DNA from: Bubalus kerabau
Lineage: Eukaryota; Chordata; Mammalia; Artiodactyla; Bovidae
Length of the DNA stretch: 64,000 nucleotides
Assembly: GCF_029407905.1 (NCBI RefSeq)
Contig: NC_073628.1
Span: forward strand, 46,397,501 to 46,461,500
Reading direction: 5' to 3'
Shown: in pieces, positions 1 to 10,389 of the stretch
Position numbering within the stretch: the stretch's first letter is position 1
Layout of the letters: every line of letters starts with the position of its first letter
Program-made: the position numbers and the translations under genes
Notes under the pieces: generated by a model
What the model was told of the DNA's origin: nothing
Seen by the model: only the letters and a program-made list of their open reading frames with translations
Database searches by the model: none

Positions 1-1680
1 AGGCTCTCAGCCTACTATCACCTACTATTCTGTCCAAGAGTTCTGAGATCAGCTAACACGGAACCTCACATAGGGGATGTGCAGTCCCTATGCAAATGGT
101 TACAAGCCTAGAGCCCCAAGCTTTCTCTGTCAACCACACCACTTCTTAGCATTGGTAACCGAAATGCACCTGGCAATCTCTTGGTGAGGATTCTGGGTCT
201 CACCTCACACCACATCTCTGTTAGTCCTTCTCAGGCCCTTATGACTTCCCCCAAGGTCACTTTCCATCCAGATATCTTGCCTCTTCTGCTCCTTCCTTTC
301 AATGCATGAATGTCAGCTAGTTTCCCCCAGGAGTGGGGGTAGACTGACTTACCATAAAGGAGAGACTTAAGCAAACTAATGTTGCCCACTGTTAATCCAA
401 ATTTGAGTCCGTCAAGAAATGCTTTGAGTGTTAGGTATCTACACTTAGTTTCACTCTTAGATTTGTCTCCTATTCCATGTCCTATGGACTAACATTTTTG
501 CTAAGAAGTGGTGTAAGTAAAACATCAAGAGAGCTATTTCACTATAAACTTTGTAAATTATTGAAAAACAAACCTAAACATTTGTTGGTCATGTGAAATG
601 GTCATAAATTAAGAGAGAGCTACTCTCCCCACTCCTCCATGAGAAATGCAGCCCTACTTCAGGTATTGAAGACCTGAAGACCTACTTCAGGTACTGAAGA
701 CCTGAAGACCACACTTGGCACCAGCTTGGTTCTTCCAGGATTCCATCATACCAGCAGCCCCTGTACTCAGCAGCTAGTACCTACTGAATTCAGTTTATCT
801 GTGGGAAGGGAGCTGGAGCATGAAGAGAATTCATTAGAAGCAAAAAGGCCATAGACCAATTTATCCATGGCAATTTTAAGTAGTATGTTTTTAGAGATGT
901 TATTAGGAAATGGGCTGAGAGCAGGTAAGAGCAAGCATGAAACATAGGCTGCATACAGGTGAAAAGGAGAAAGGAGAAACAGATAATTTAATGAATCTTA
1001 AAATTGTAGATAACAGAGACAATAGCGAGCAAACACAAGCAACCAATCATCACAGTTTAAGTCTAGCCAAAATGGCCATATCAAGGGATGAAGTGGAAAT
1101 AAGAATATGACATGTCTGAGTTTGACTGCTTGTATTTGGCTCCTGTTGAGATATATCTCCTGCAGAATGGATTTGCCAAAGATAAGATGAAATAGCAGAT
1201 GAAATTTCCTTTGCTGAGATTTTATGCAAATGGAAAGAAAGGAAAAAAAGGAAAAAATAACAGTATTTTAGGTTGCTCTCCTGATGATTTATGGTCCTGT
1301 CTGTGCTTGGACATTGGACCCAAAGGCAGCAACTTTGCCCATGAAAATGTATCTATTATAGAAATCTAGTACAGGGCATAAGAAGAGTAGCAAGCAAACC
1401 CTGTTCCCTAGGAAATGGGTATTCACTGCAAAACAACTATTATGGGATGCATTGTGTTCAAAGGGCAAGGATGTCTGCATGCATCCCAGAGCGCTGAGAG
1501 TTAGGATTTAAATGTGGACTTTGATTTGAAGTCTGAGGATTCTATTTTCTTGTTGTACAAAGCGACAAGTTCTCACCATTGCATCAAAGACTTACATGTT
1601 GTTCTTCTTCATTGACATTAAGCCTATCACCTTCTCCAATGCTAGCTTGAAGTTCTTAGAGTTAAAAAGATCACTATGCT
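1..1680. other. Intergenic stretch, no gene or recognised repeat
   Basis: Moderately AT-rich single-copy-looking DNA. No open frame with recognisable protein similarity and no SINE or LINE signature. The only local structure I see is a short tandem duplication at 653-708, listed separately. Confidence 0.5.
653..708. repeat. 28-bp unit tandem duplication
   Basis: Two adjacent 28-base copies (653-680 and 681-708) beginning CCTACTTCAGGTA differ at one position (T/C). Each unit contains the smaller internal repeat GAAGACCTGAAGA. It looks like a simple recent duplication. Confidence 0.85.
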
Positions 1681-2063
1681 TCAGTTCAGTTCAGTTCAGT
1701 TCAGTCGCTCAGTCGTGTCCGACTCTTGGCAACCCCATGAACCGCAACACGCCAGGCCTCCCTGTCCATCATCAGCTCCCGGAGTCCACCCAAACCCATG
1801 TCCATCGAGTCGGTGATGCCATCCAACCATCTCATCCTCTGTCATCCCCTTCTTCTCCTGCCCTCAATCTTTCCCAGCATCAGGGTCTTTTCAAATGAGT
1901 CAGCTCTTCGCATCAGGTGGCCTAAGTATTGGAGTTTCAGCCTCAGCATCAGTCCTTCCAATGAATACCCAGGACTGATCTCCTTTAGGATAGACTGGTT
2001 GGATCTCCTTGCAGTCCAAGGGACTCTCAAGAGTCTTGTCAAACACCACAATTCAAAAGCACT
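1681..2063 (-). mobile_element. BovB LINE, 3' end (antisense)
   Basis: Begins with the (TTCAG)n run that is the complement of the BovB 3' terminal CTGAA repeats, followed by the characteristic complement of the BovB 3' region ending near the CAACACCACAATTCAAAAGC segment. It is a 5'-truncated copy of about 385 bases. It lies opposite a + strand BovB fragment just downstream. Confidence 0.92.
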
Positions 2064-2153
2064 ATCCTTAGTATATCTATTTTTTGTGGCATAAAAGATG
2101 GGAAAGTAGATAAAAGGAATATCAACAGAAGCCGAATATAATAAAAACCTAAT

Positions 2154-2600
2154 GTGAACGGAATCAAGATTGCCAGGAGAAATATCAATAACCTCAGATA
2201 TGCAGATAACACCACCTTTATGGCAGAAAGTGAAGAAGAACTAAAGAGCCTCTTGATGAAAGTGAAAGAGGAGAATGAGAAAGCTGGCTTAAAACGCAAC
2301 ATTCCAAAAACTAAGATCATGGCATCTGGTCCCATCACTTCATGGCAAATAGATGGGGAAACAATGGAAACAGTGAGAAACTTTATTTTCTTGGGCTCCG
2401 AAATCACTGCAGATGGTGACTGCAGACATGAAATTAAAAGATGCTTGCTCCTTGAAAGAAAAGTTATGACCAACCTAGACAGCATATTAAAAATCAGAGA
2501 CAGTACTTTGCCAACAAAGGTCTGTCTAGTCAAAGGTCTGGTTTTTCCAGTAGTCACATATGGATGTGAGAATTGTACTATAAAGAAAGCTGAGTGCTGA
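2154..2600 (+). pseudogene. BovB reverse transcriptase fragment, inactivated
   Basis: A 148-codon open stretch inside the BovB copy. It carries the reverse-transcriptase catalytic box, but as YADNTTFMAES: the second catalytic aspartate of YADD is replaced by asparagine. The frame ends at a TGA in AAAGCTGAGTGCTGA, where other copies in this window (for example 31091) read a CGA arginine codon. Fragment of a dead element; not a host gene. Confidence 0.85.
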
Positions 2601-2972
2601 AGAATTGATGCTTTTGAACTGTGGTGTGAGAGAAGACTCTTGAGAGTCCCTTGGACTGCAAGGAGATCCAACCAGTCAATCCTCAAGGAAATCAGTCAAT
2701 CCTCAAGGAAATCAGTTGGAAGGACTGATTCTAAAGCTAAAACCCAAATACTTTGGCCACCTGATGTGAAGAACTGACTCATTTGAAAAAACCCTGATGC
2801 TGGGAAAGATTGAAGGCAGAAGCAGAAGGGGATGACAGAGGATGAGATGGACATGAGTTTGAGCAAGTTCTGGGAGTTGGTGATGGACAGGGAAGCCTGG
2901 TGTGCTGCAGTCCATGGGGTCGCAGAGTTGGACATGATGGAGTGACTGAACTGAACTGACTGCTGAACTGCA
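2158..2972 (+). mobile_element. BovB LINE, 3' quarter (sense)
   Basis: 5'-truncated BovB copy covering the end of the reverse transcriptase and the 3' region, finishing with GACTGAACTGAACTGACTG. A 21-base local duplication (AATCCTCAAGGAAATCAGT twice) lies at about 2678-2715. The terminal portion is the reverse complement of the BovB piece at 1681-2063. Confidence 0.92.
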
Positions 2973-3010
2973 GTACTCCTAGGGAAGACTTACATAAAAT
3001 ATCTAATCTC

Positions 3011-3225
3011 TGCATGTGTGCGCTCAGTCATGTCCAACTCTTAGTGACTCTATGGACTGTAACCCGCCAGGTTCTTTTGTCCATGTAATTTTCCAGGCAA
3101 GAATACTGGAGTGGGTTGTCATTCCCTCCTCCAGGGGATCTTCCTGACCCAGAAATTGAACCTGCATCTCTGTGTCTCTTGCATTGGCAGGCAGATTCTT
3201 TACCAGTTATGCCACCTGGGAAGCC
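3011..3225 (-). mobile_element. Bov-tA SINE (antisense)
   Basis: Complement of the Bov-tA SINE: BovB-derived tail part (CAGTCATGTCCAACTCT) first, tRNA-Glu-derived head last (GCCACCTGGGAAGCC). The fixed core CAAGAATACTGGAGTGGGTT is present. Confidence 0.9.
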
Positions 3226-4304
3226 TTAAAAAGTCCAATAAAATTGCACTATAGGAAAGAGAGGGTCTGAAGAGTTGGTGAGAAGAAATGTTCCCAAGGG
3301 AATTTAAAGGAAACACTCCTCACTAAAAAAAAACAAAACATGATAGAGGGAGAAAGGAAAGATTACCATAAGAATAAAAGAAACAGTTATCTCAAACTAT
3401 GACACTTCAGAGGGTTTTGCTTTGCAACCACAAATTTTACGAGCACATGAGGTTATGGGAAAATAGCAGATACTACCTTGTTGCCAGCGAACCCTGGAAG
3501 GCAGGAGGTACAGAGATCATAGAACAAGTACAATGGCCAGGAGGGGAGGGAACTCATGCAGGGTATCGAGAAGATGGCTTAGGTGATTTTTAAAAGAAGA
3601 AAAGAACCACAGCTGAAGAGCCTCTCTTTGTTCTAACATTCCCAAGCAAATGGACTCACAGGACAGGAACATGGCAGCAAGGCCACTGAGGCAGGGAAGA
3701 ACGTGGGCAGTTATTCATCCTCTTTCTGCATAATTTTCTCAGCTCATTATAAAACTTGTGGCTGTTGTTTAAGCCCGCTATTATCCCTCTAGTTCGTGAT
3801 GAATGCCTCAAGTAAGAATGCTGCCTTGCTTCTTATATTGCACCCGATTTTATTTTATTACATAAGCACAAGAAAACACTAACCAAAGTGAGGCTATTTA
3901 TAAAATTTGCCATCTGCAGCCCCCAGATTCATCAGATGAGGGATAGAAGTTACAAGCACAATTCCAATAGGCCTTCTGCACACTTTGGTCACTTGTGGCA
4001 AGAAGCTAATATTTTACCCAAACTATTAGGTATAATAAACTATATCTAACATTTAGATATGCTAACCAACCAAAGGTTAGATGTCACAGGTTAGTTTCCC
4101 TGGGAAGTGGATTCTGAGAAGCAGATTAGCTTGCAAAATGTTTATTAAAAAGTGGTCTTGGGGTTCACACCTGTGCATCTGTGGAAGGAAGGAGATGAAA
4201 ATGGGGTAGAGTAGGAAGTGGGTGTGCAAGGTAAACTTAACAGTCTCAGCTCATCTCATGGGGAGTTCTACAGCTATAAACATTGCCCCAGCTTGGGTTC
4301 AACA
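3226..4304. other. Intergenic stretch, nothing recognised
   Basis: No coding similarity and no ruminant repeat signature. The short open frame at 3399-3593 resembles nothing I know. Confidence 0.4.
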
Positions 4305-4514
4305 TGTGCTAAACTGCTTCAGTTGTGTCCAACTCTTTGCGACCCTGTGGATTGCAGCCCACAAGCTCCTCTGCGCATGGGATTCTCCAGGGAAGAATAC
4401 TGCAGTGGGTTGCCATTCCCTCCTCCAGAGGATCTTCCCAGCCTAGGGATCGAATCCGAGTCTCTTCTGTCTCCTGCATTAGCAGGGGATTCTTTACCAC
4501 CGGAGCTACCTGGG
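4305..4514 (-). mobile_element. Bov-tA SINE (antisense)
   Basis: BovB-like tail motif GTGTCCAACTCTTTGCGACC, core GGGAAGAATACTGCAGTGGG, and tRNA-derived head at the right end (GGAGCTACCTGGG). Confidence 0.88.
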
Positions 4515-5086
4515 TGAACATGACCAGACTTTTATGCCTGGTATGTACTGGTCATTTTATGTAGGCCCTTCTGGAAAAATGTGTTTGGACAGGGTGGCTG
4601 CATAGCTGGGATGATCTCTGAAGGGGCTGGTAATTGAAAATCATGACTGAAAGCATTCTCAGCTGCCAGAGTACTGAGTCCTTCACTGGTGGGTCATCTG
4701 GAAAGCTCATCAAATGTCCACCGCTGGGATGTCTGTGTTTCCAGGACTATAGCAAATAATATGGAGAAGATAGATGAATAAAATAGTTAATATATGGTTG
4801 TCTCCCCTAAGTGAAGAATAAAAGAGACCAGGTAACACGCACTTTCAAGAGGAAGTGACACTTATTTGAAGGGATCAGTTCTGACACTTGGGAGTTGTGT
4901 GAATGTAACTCATCTGTGGCTCAATTTTTATTTGGGAATTGTAGGTAACAGTGTATGAGTTTTCTGCTGCTGTAACAAATCACTACAAATTTAGCAACAT
5001 AAAACAGCATACATTTATTATCTCATGGTTTAGATATATTCATTGAATATATATTCACTCATATGTTCATACATTGGAAGTACATG
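4515..5086. other. Intergenic stretch, possible ancient repeat at 4950-5035
   Basis: The stretch TTTCTGCTGCTGTAACAAAT followed by CACTACAAATTTAGCAACAT resembles a widespread old mammalian interspersed repeat, but I cannot fix its family. Nothing else is recognised. Confidence 0.35.
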
Positions 5087-5310
5087 CTAAGCTGTGCTGT
5101 GCTAAGTCACTTCAGTCATGTCTGACTCTGCAACCCTAAGGACTGTAGGCTGCCAGGCTCGTCTGTCCATGGGATTCCCCAGGAAAGAATACTGGAGTGG
5201 GTTGCCATGCCCTTCTCCAGGGGATCTTCCCAACCCAGGGATTGAACCCTCGTCTCTTAAGTCTCCTGCATTGGCAGGTGGGTTGTTTACCATAACACCA
5301 CAAGGGAAGC
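5087..5310 (-). mobile_element. Bov-tA SINE (antisense)
   Basis: Antisense SINE with tail motif CACTTCAGTCATGTCTGACT, core AAGAATACTGGAGTGGGTTG and head remnant CACAAGGGAAGC. It forms an inverted pair with the + strand SINE that starts about 55 bases to the right. Confidence 0.88.
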
Positions 5311-5356
5311 GTTTTGAAAGCACATAGTTAGTAACATATATGTAATGTTAATACAT

Positions 5357-5582
5357 ACCTATTGGAGCTTCCCTGTGTTCAGTGGTAAAGAATCTGTCTG
5401 CCAAGGCAGGAGACACAGGAGACACGAGTTCAATCCCTGGGTCAGTAAGATCTCCTGGAAAAGGAAGTGCCAACCAACTCCAGTATTCTTGCCTGGGAAG
5501 TCACAGAGGAGCCTGCTGGGCTACAGAGTCCATGGGGTGGCAAAGAGTTGGACAGCACTGCGTGACTAAACAACAACAAATG
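5357..5582 (+). mobile_element. Bov-tA SINE (sense) with 11-bp TSD
   Basis: tRNA-Glu-derived head (GCTTCCCTGTGTTCAGTGG), core CCAGTATTCTTGCCTGGGAA, and tail GTGACTAAACAACAACAAA. It is bounded by the direct repeat TGTTAATACAT at 5346-5356 and 5583-5593, so this is an intact insertion. Confidence 0.92.
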
Positions 5583-5944
5583 TGTTAATACATTGTAGCA
5601 AATATTAATAAACCTAAGTATATTTTAATTATTTTAGAGAATAATTATTAACAGAAGGTTAATAAATTCCTTCTACATTACAACTGATTGTCATGCATAA
5701 CCCCCAAAATTCCTTTGAATAGAGATCATCTTGATTTCAGTTCAGAATGCTACAACGTGTTCATTCTGACAAATCTGTCCCTGCCACACTTGAGCTGTGT
5801 TTAGAACCTCAGATAGCATCCTTCTTTTATGACTTGTTCAAAGAATCATCCCAACAAGTCCCTAAAAAAAGGTATGTTTGGTCTCATGGTAAAAGATTGA
5901 ACTGGGGTACCTTCTCCCTAATGATGCACTAAGAAGTATGTAGA

Positions 5945-7085
5945 TCATTTGTTTATTTGCAAAACAAAGGAAACTATAAGCAAGGTTAAAAGACAGCCTT
6001 CAGAAAGGGAGAAAATAATAGCAAATGAAGCAACTGACAAAGAATGAATCTCAAAAATATACAAGCAGCTCCAACAGCTCAATTCCAGAAAAATAAGTGA
6101 CCCAATAAAAAAATGGGTCAAAGAACTAAACAGACATTTCTCCAAAGAAGAGACACGAATGGCTAATAAACACATGAAAAGATGCTCAATATCACTTATT
6201 ATCAGAGAAATGCAAATCAAAACCACAATGAGGTACCATCTCACACCAGTCAGAATGGCCGCCATCAAAAAATCTACAGGCAATAAATGCTGGAGAGGGT
6301 GCAGAGAAAAAGGAACCCTCTTACACTGTTGGTGGGAAGGCAAACTAGTACAGCCACTATGGAGAACAGTGTGGAGATTCCTTAAAAAGCTGGAAATAGA
6401 ACTGTCAGATGACCCAGCAATCCCACTGCTGGGCATACACACTGAGGAAACCGAGAATTGAAAGAGACATGTGTACCCCAGTGTTCATCGCAGCACTGTA
6501 TATAATAGCCAGGACATAGAAGCAACCTAGATGTCCATCAGCAGATGAATGGATAAGAAAGCAGTGGTACATATACACAATGGAGTATTACTCAGCCATT
6601 AAAAAGAATGCATTTTAATCAGTTCTAATGAGGTGGATGAAACTAGAGCCTATTATACAGAGTGAAGTAAGTCAGAAAGAAAACCACCAATACATTATGC
6701 TAATGCATATATATGGAATTTGGAAAGATGGAAATGATGACCCTATATGTGAGACAGCAAAAGAGACACAGATGTAAAGAACAGACTGTTGGATTCTGTG
6801 GGAGAAGGCGAGGGTGGAATGATTTGGGAGAATAGCATTGAAACATGTATATTATCATATGTGAAATTGATCGCCTGTCCAGGTTTGATGCCTGAGTCAG
6901 GGTGCTCAAGGCTGGTGCACTGGGATGACCCTGAGAGATGGGATGGGGAGGGAGGTGGGAGGGAGGGTCAGGATGGGGAACACAAGCACACCCATGGCTG
7001 ATTCATGTGAATGTATCGCAAAACCACCACAATATTGTAAAGTAATTAGTTTCCAATTAAATTTTAAAATGCATTCTTGAATAAT
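5945..7085 (+). mobile_element. L1 LINE, 3' end (sense)
   Basis: 5'-truncated L1 covering the C-terminal end of ORF2 and the 3' UTR, homologous to the L1 at 60915-63090. The ORF2 part is broken: an in-frame stretch at 6159-6461 has the C-terminal cysteine motif with its last cysteine replaced (HCWWEGKL, against HCWWECKL in the young copy). The 3' UTR ends near CCAATTAAATTTTAAAATGC. Confidence 0.92.
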
Positions 7086-7480
7086 AAGAAAAAATATGCA
7101 GATCAAACAGTCTACAACTGTTGCTGATCTAGAATTCTGTGAAACTTGTTCAGGAAAACTCTGGAGATTAAGAAGAAAAATAAAGCGTGCATTTGACCTG
7201 GAGCAACTGCATCTGGCTGGGCCCCAGTCCCCAGGAACTGTCAGGCTGCCCGGTTACTGCAGGGAAAAGAGCTCTTGGGACCCTCCATCTGTGCTGTTTT
7301 CCTCCAAGAGGAATGTTCTGGCGGTTCAAGCTTCTTCTCTGAGGAAAAGATTGCCTCCTGCCTCTGTTGCTTCTGGTTGTCCTTTGTCCTCATGGATTAC
7401 GCCTCTGGCTTCAATATTAAGAGCAAACCCCATACAGCTCTTACTCCTCCACAGTTTAAGTTTTTTAAAATTGCCTCATG
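7086..7480. other. Short single-copy stretch between two L1 copies
   Basis: An open frame of 137 codons at 7096-7509 runs through it, but it continues into the next L1 and resembles no known protein. I treat it as chance. The last 14 bases are the left TSD of the following L1. Confidence 0.4.
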
Positions 7481-7554
7481 CACATAGAAGCAACCTAAGT
7501 GTCCACTGACAGCAGAATGGATAAAGAAGATGTGGTTTATATATATAAATAAAT

Positions 7555-7577
7555 ACACACACACACACACACACACA
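7555..7577. repeat. (AC)n microsatellite
   Basis: Uninterrupted run of about eleven AC units inside the L1. Confidence 0.9.
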
Positions 7578-7848
7578 TAGTGGAATATTACTCAGTAATG
7601 AGAAAGAATGAAATATTGCCACTTGCAGTAATGTAGATGGACTTAAAATTATATTAAGTGAAGTAAATCAGAGAAAGACAGATATCATATGATATCACAT
7701 ATATGGAATCTAAAAAAATTATACAAATGAACTTACTTACAAAACAGAAATAGACTCAGTCATAGAAAACAAACATGATTATCAAAGAGGAGGCTGGAAG
7801 GAAAAATTATGAGTTTGGATTTAAAATATACATACTACTATATATAAA

Positions 7849-8043
7849 ATGTGTTAGTCCCTCAGTCATGTCTGACTCTTTGTGATCCCATGGACTGTAG
7901 CCTCTGTCCATGGAATTCTCCAGGTAAGAATTACTGGAGTGGGTTAGTGTTTCCTTCTCCAAGGGATCTTCCAGACCCAGGGATTGAACCTGGGTCTCCT
8001 CCACTGCCAGCAGACTCTTTACCATTTGAACCACCATCTGAAG
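7849..8043 (-). mobile_element. Bov-tA SINE (antisense), nested in L1
   Basis: Tail motif CAGTCATGTCTGACTCTTTG, core AGAATTACTGGAGTGGGTTA and head remnant GAACCACCATCTGAAG. It interrupts the L1 3' UTR. Confidence 0.88.
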
Positions 8044-8240
8044 CTAATCAACAAGGACCTACTCCATAGCACAGAAATAATACTCACTATCTTATAATAA
8101 CCTATAATGAAAGAGAATGTAAAAAAGAATATATATATATGGAACCTATATGTGGACTCCAAAAAATCTTATATGTGGAATCTAAAAAAATGATACAAAT
8201 GAACTTATTTACAAAACAGAAATAGACTCAGTCTGTATCA

Positions 8241-8510
8241 GAGAAGGCAATGGCAACCCACTCCAGTACTCTTGCCTGGAAAATCCCATGGATGGAGGAG
8301 CCTGGTAGGCTGCAGTCCATGCGGTCGCTAAGAGTCGGACACGACTGAGAGACTTTACTTTCACTTTTCACTTTCATGCATTGGAGAAGGAAATGGCAAC
8401 CCACTCCAGTGTTCTTGCCTGGAGAATCCCAGGGACAGAGGAGCCTAGTGGGCTGCCGTCTATGGGGTCGCACAGAATCGGACACGACTGAAGTGACTTA
8501 GCAGCAGCAG
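8241..8510 (+). mobile_element. BOV-A2 SINE (sense), nested in L1
   Basis: Dimeric BOV-A2: two BovB-derived monomers, each with the core CCCACTCCAGT and the end TCGGACACGACTGA, joined by the linker TTTCACTTTTCACTTTCATG. It ends in (AGC)n and runs directly into a microsatellite. Confidence 0.93.
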
Positions 8511-8582
8511 TATATACATATACATATACATATACATATATATATACACACACATATATATATTTACATATGTGTGTGTATA
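8511..8582. repeat. AT/AC-rich compound microsatellite
   Basis: (TATACA)n, then (TA)n, (CA)n and (TG)n blocks directly following the BOV-A2 (AGC)n tail. It probably grew from the SINE tail. Confidence 0.85.
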
Positions 8583-8684
8583 ACTGAATCACTTTGCTGT
8601 ATATCTGAAACTAACACAGCATTGTAAATCAACTATATTTCAATAAAATTTTTTTTGAAAAGAAGTAAAAAAAATTGCCTCATG

Positions 8685-9433
8685 TATCCCTTCCCTCTCC
8701 ATCACAATACTAGTGAATAGGGTTAGATTTATAGAAACTTGTAAGAGAAATTTAGGTTTAATATTTATTTAAATGAATCATTGAGAATTTTGTTCTGAGC
8801 ACTTACAGGACTTTAGGAACATGGTCTCGTCATTTAGACTGGAGGAGCATAGGATACATGGCTGGGAATGTTCGGGAGTGGGGAGAAGAGCTCAGAGTTG
8901 TACTAGCCAATAATCCAGCCATGGTGCGAGGAGATGCTCACATGGACCCCCCACCTATATCCTTGTATAGAATGATAAAACAGAAAGTTTAATCAGGGGT
9001 TTACAATATAGATGATAGTTATCTGCAATGTACATCGTGTGAACAAACTCCTGGATGCTATAAAAAAAACAGAAATTAAAATTTGATCATAAGTAAATTC
9101 TTTCAGAACTTCCTCTTTTCTGTCATATAATCTATTTTGGGGATTACAAAGGAGAAGTTCAAGTGAAATTAAATTATTAAATAGTATATTATTAAAGAAG
9201 TCAAGTGTTGAGGGGACTCTGGTCCATAGTTGAAAAATTACTACATTATGGTTTTGGTTCTGCTACCAACTGACTGTGTGATTTTTGGCAAGAATCTTAT
9301 TGATCTAGAAAAGAATATGATTGTAAAGGAATTAATAATGGCTGAATCTTGGGGAAATTTCCTTCTATTTTCAAGCATTGTACACCATTTTTCAACCACT
9401 GATGACTTTTTGTATGTACTTATATTTTATTGG
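8685..9433. other. Intergenic stretch, nothing recognised
   Basis: AT-rich, with no repeat signature or credible gene. Confidence 0.4.
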
Positions 9434-9508
9434 AACTTTCCTGGTGGTCTAGTGGTTCAGACTCTGACTCCAATGCAGGGGGCACAGGTTTAATCCCTGG
9501 TCCAGGAA
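9434..9508 (+). mobile_element. tRNA-Glu SINE head fragment (CHR/ART2 type)
   Basis: About 75 bases matching the tRNA-derived head: ACTTTCCTGGTGGTCTAGTG followed by a degraded box B (CACAGGTTTAATCCCTGGTC). The body and tail are absent. Confidence 0.75.
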
Positions 9509-9510
9509 AT

Positions 9511-9753
9511 ACATTAGATACAGTCATTTTAGGCATAAATTTGTAAGCTGAGTTTAGACTTTGATGTAACTTAATCTATCTATCTATCCGTCGGAAGAGA
9601 TAATTGAGGAGTCCTCTATATATGTCATGAGCTTCCCAGGTGGCGCTAGTGGTAAAGAACCTGCCTGCCATTGCAGAAGATGTAAGAGACAAGGGTTTGA
9701 TCTTTGGGTCTGGAAGATCCCCTGAAGGAGGGCATAGAAACCCATTCCAGTAT
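9511..9753 (+). repeat. Inverted duplication, left arm
   Basis: This 243-base arm is the reverse complement of 10147-10389 with about six mismatches and no net indel. It contains about 120 bases of non-SINE flank, a TCTA-rich stretch (9572-9590) and the first 123 bases of a + strand Bov-tA SINE (9631-9753), which stops mid-core. The shared flank shows this is duplication of a locus, not two independent SINE insertions. Confidence 0.9.
9631..9753 (+). mobile_element. Truncated Bov-tA SINE in the left arm
   Basis: Head GCTTCCCAGGTGGCGCTAGT and box B region are present; the element is cut at CCATTCCAGTAT where the inverted duplication ends. It is the mirror copy of the complete SINE at 10046-10270. 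Confidence 0.88.
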
Positions 9754-10045
9754 CTGCTGCGTATGTGACCCAATCATCAGGTCTTTTTAAGAGGAAGTAG
9801 CATATAATTTAATAGTCATAATTAATATGGTATTTTAACAGTAACTCAGTAGAATTTAATTTAATAATAATCATTTAATAATAACCATTATTCATGAAAA
9901 TAAAAAATAATTAAAAATTACATTTTCTTCTGGAAATTGTACCACAGCAATATTGTAAAAGAAGTAAGGGATTTCCAAGATAAGAAAGCTGAGTTAAGTG
10001 CCAAGTCCATAACTGGAGGAAGTGCATGCATCTGATACATGTGGC
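9754..10045. other. Spacer of the inverted duplication
   Basis: AT-rich single-copy DNA between the arms. With the arm-proximal SINE portion at 10046-10146 the full spacer is about 393 bases. Confidence 0.7.
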
Positions 10046-10270
10046 ATGTGTGTGTGCAAAGTTGCTCAGTCATGTCCAACTCTTTGTGACCCCTATGGAC
10101 CATAGGGGTCACAGGCGCCTCTCTCCATGGGTTTCTCCAGGCAAGAATATTGGAATGGGTTTCTATGCCCTCCTCTAGGGGATCTTCCAGACCCAAAGAT
10201 CAAACCCTTGTCTCTTACATCTTCTGCAATGGCAGGCAGGTTCTTTACCACTAGCGCCACCTGGGAAGCT
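10046..10270 (-). mobile_element. Bov-tA SINE (antisense), complete copy in right arm
   Basis: Tail motif GCTCAGTCATGTCCAACTCT, core AAGAATATTGGAATGGGTTT, head CGCCACCTGGGAAGC. Being complete, it is the likely source copy for the truncated mirror image at 9631-9753. Confidence 0.9.
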
Positions 10271-10389
10271 CATGACGTATATAGAGGACTCCTCAATTAT
10301 CTCTTCCGACGGATAGACAGATAGATTAAGTTACATCAAAGTCTAAACTCAGCTTACAAATTTATGCCTAAAATGACTGTAACTAATGT
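10147..10389 (-). repeat. Inverted duplication, right arm
   Basis: Mirror of 9511-9753 (coordinates of paired bases sum to 19900). Visible differences are few: GTTA against GATA, GTCT against ATCT in the tetranucleotide tract, TACG against TATG, TAGAGG against TGAAGG, and one base near the inner edge. Confidence 0.9.

Larger units (their letters stand above)
7481..8670 (+). mobile_element. Older L1 3' end (sense) with nested insertions and 14-bp TSD
   Basis: L1 3' UTR sequence bounded by the perfect direct repeat AAAATTGCCTCATG at 7467-7480 and 8671-8684. It ends in CAATAAAATTTTTTTTGAAA and an A-rich tail. Inside sit a Bov-tA SINE (7849-8043), a BOV-A2 SINE (8241-8510), an (AC)n run (7555-7577) and an AT/AC-rich microsatellite (8511-8582). 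The TSD spans all of these, so they came after the L1. Confidence 0.88.

Noticed and set aside
4218..4517. Several 60-100 codon open frames with a shared proline/serine-rich protein look
   Set aside because: They are translations of Bov-tA or BovB sequence in various frames and recur at most SINE copies here.
7096..7509. 137-codon + strand open frame between two L1 copies
   Set aside because: It runs across the L1 TSD into L1 3' UTR and matches nothing; chance.
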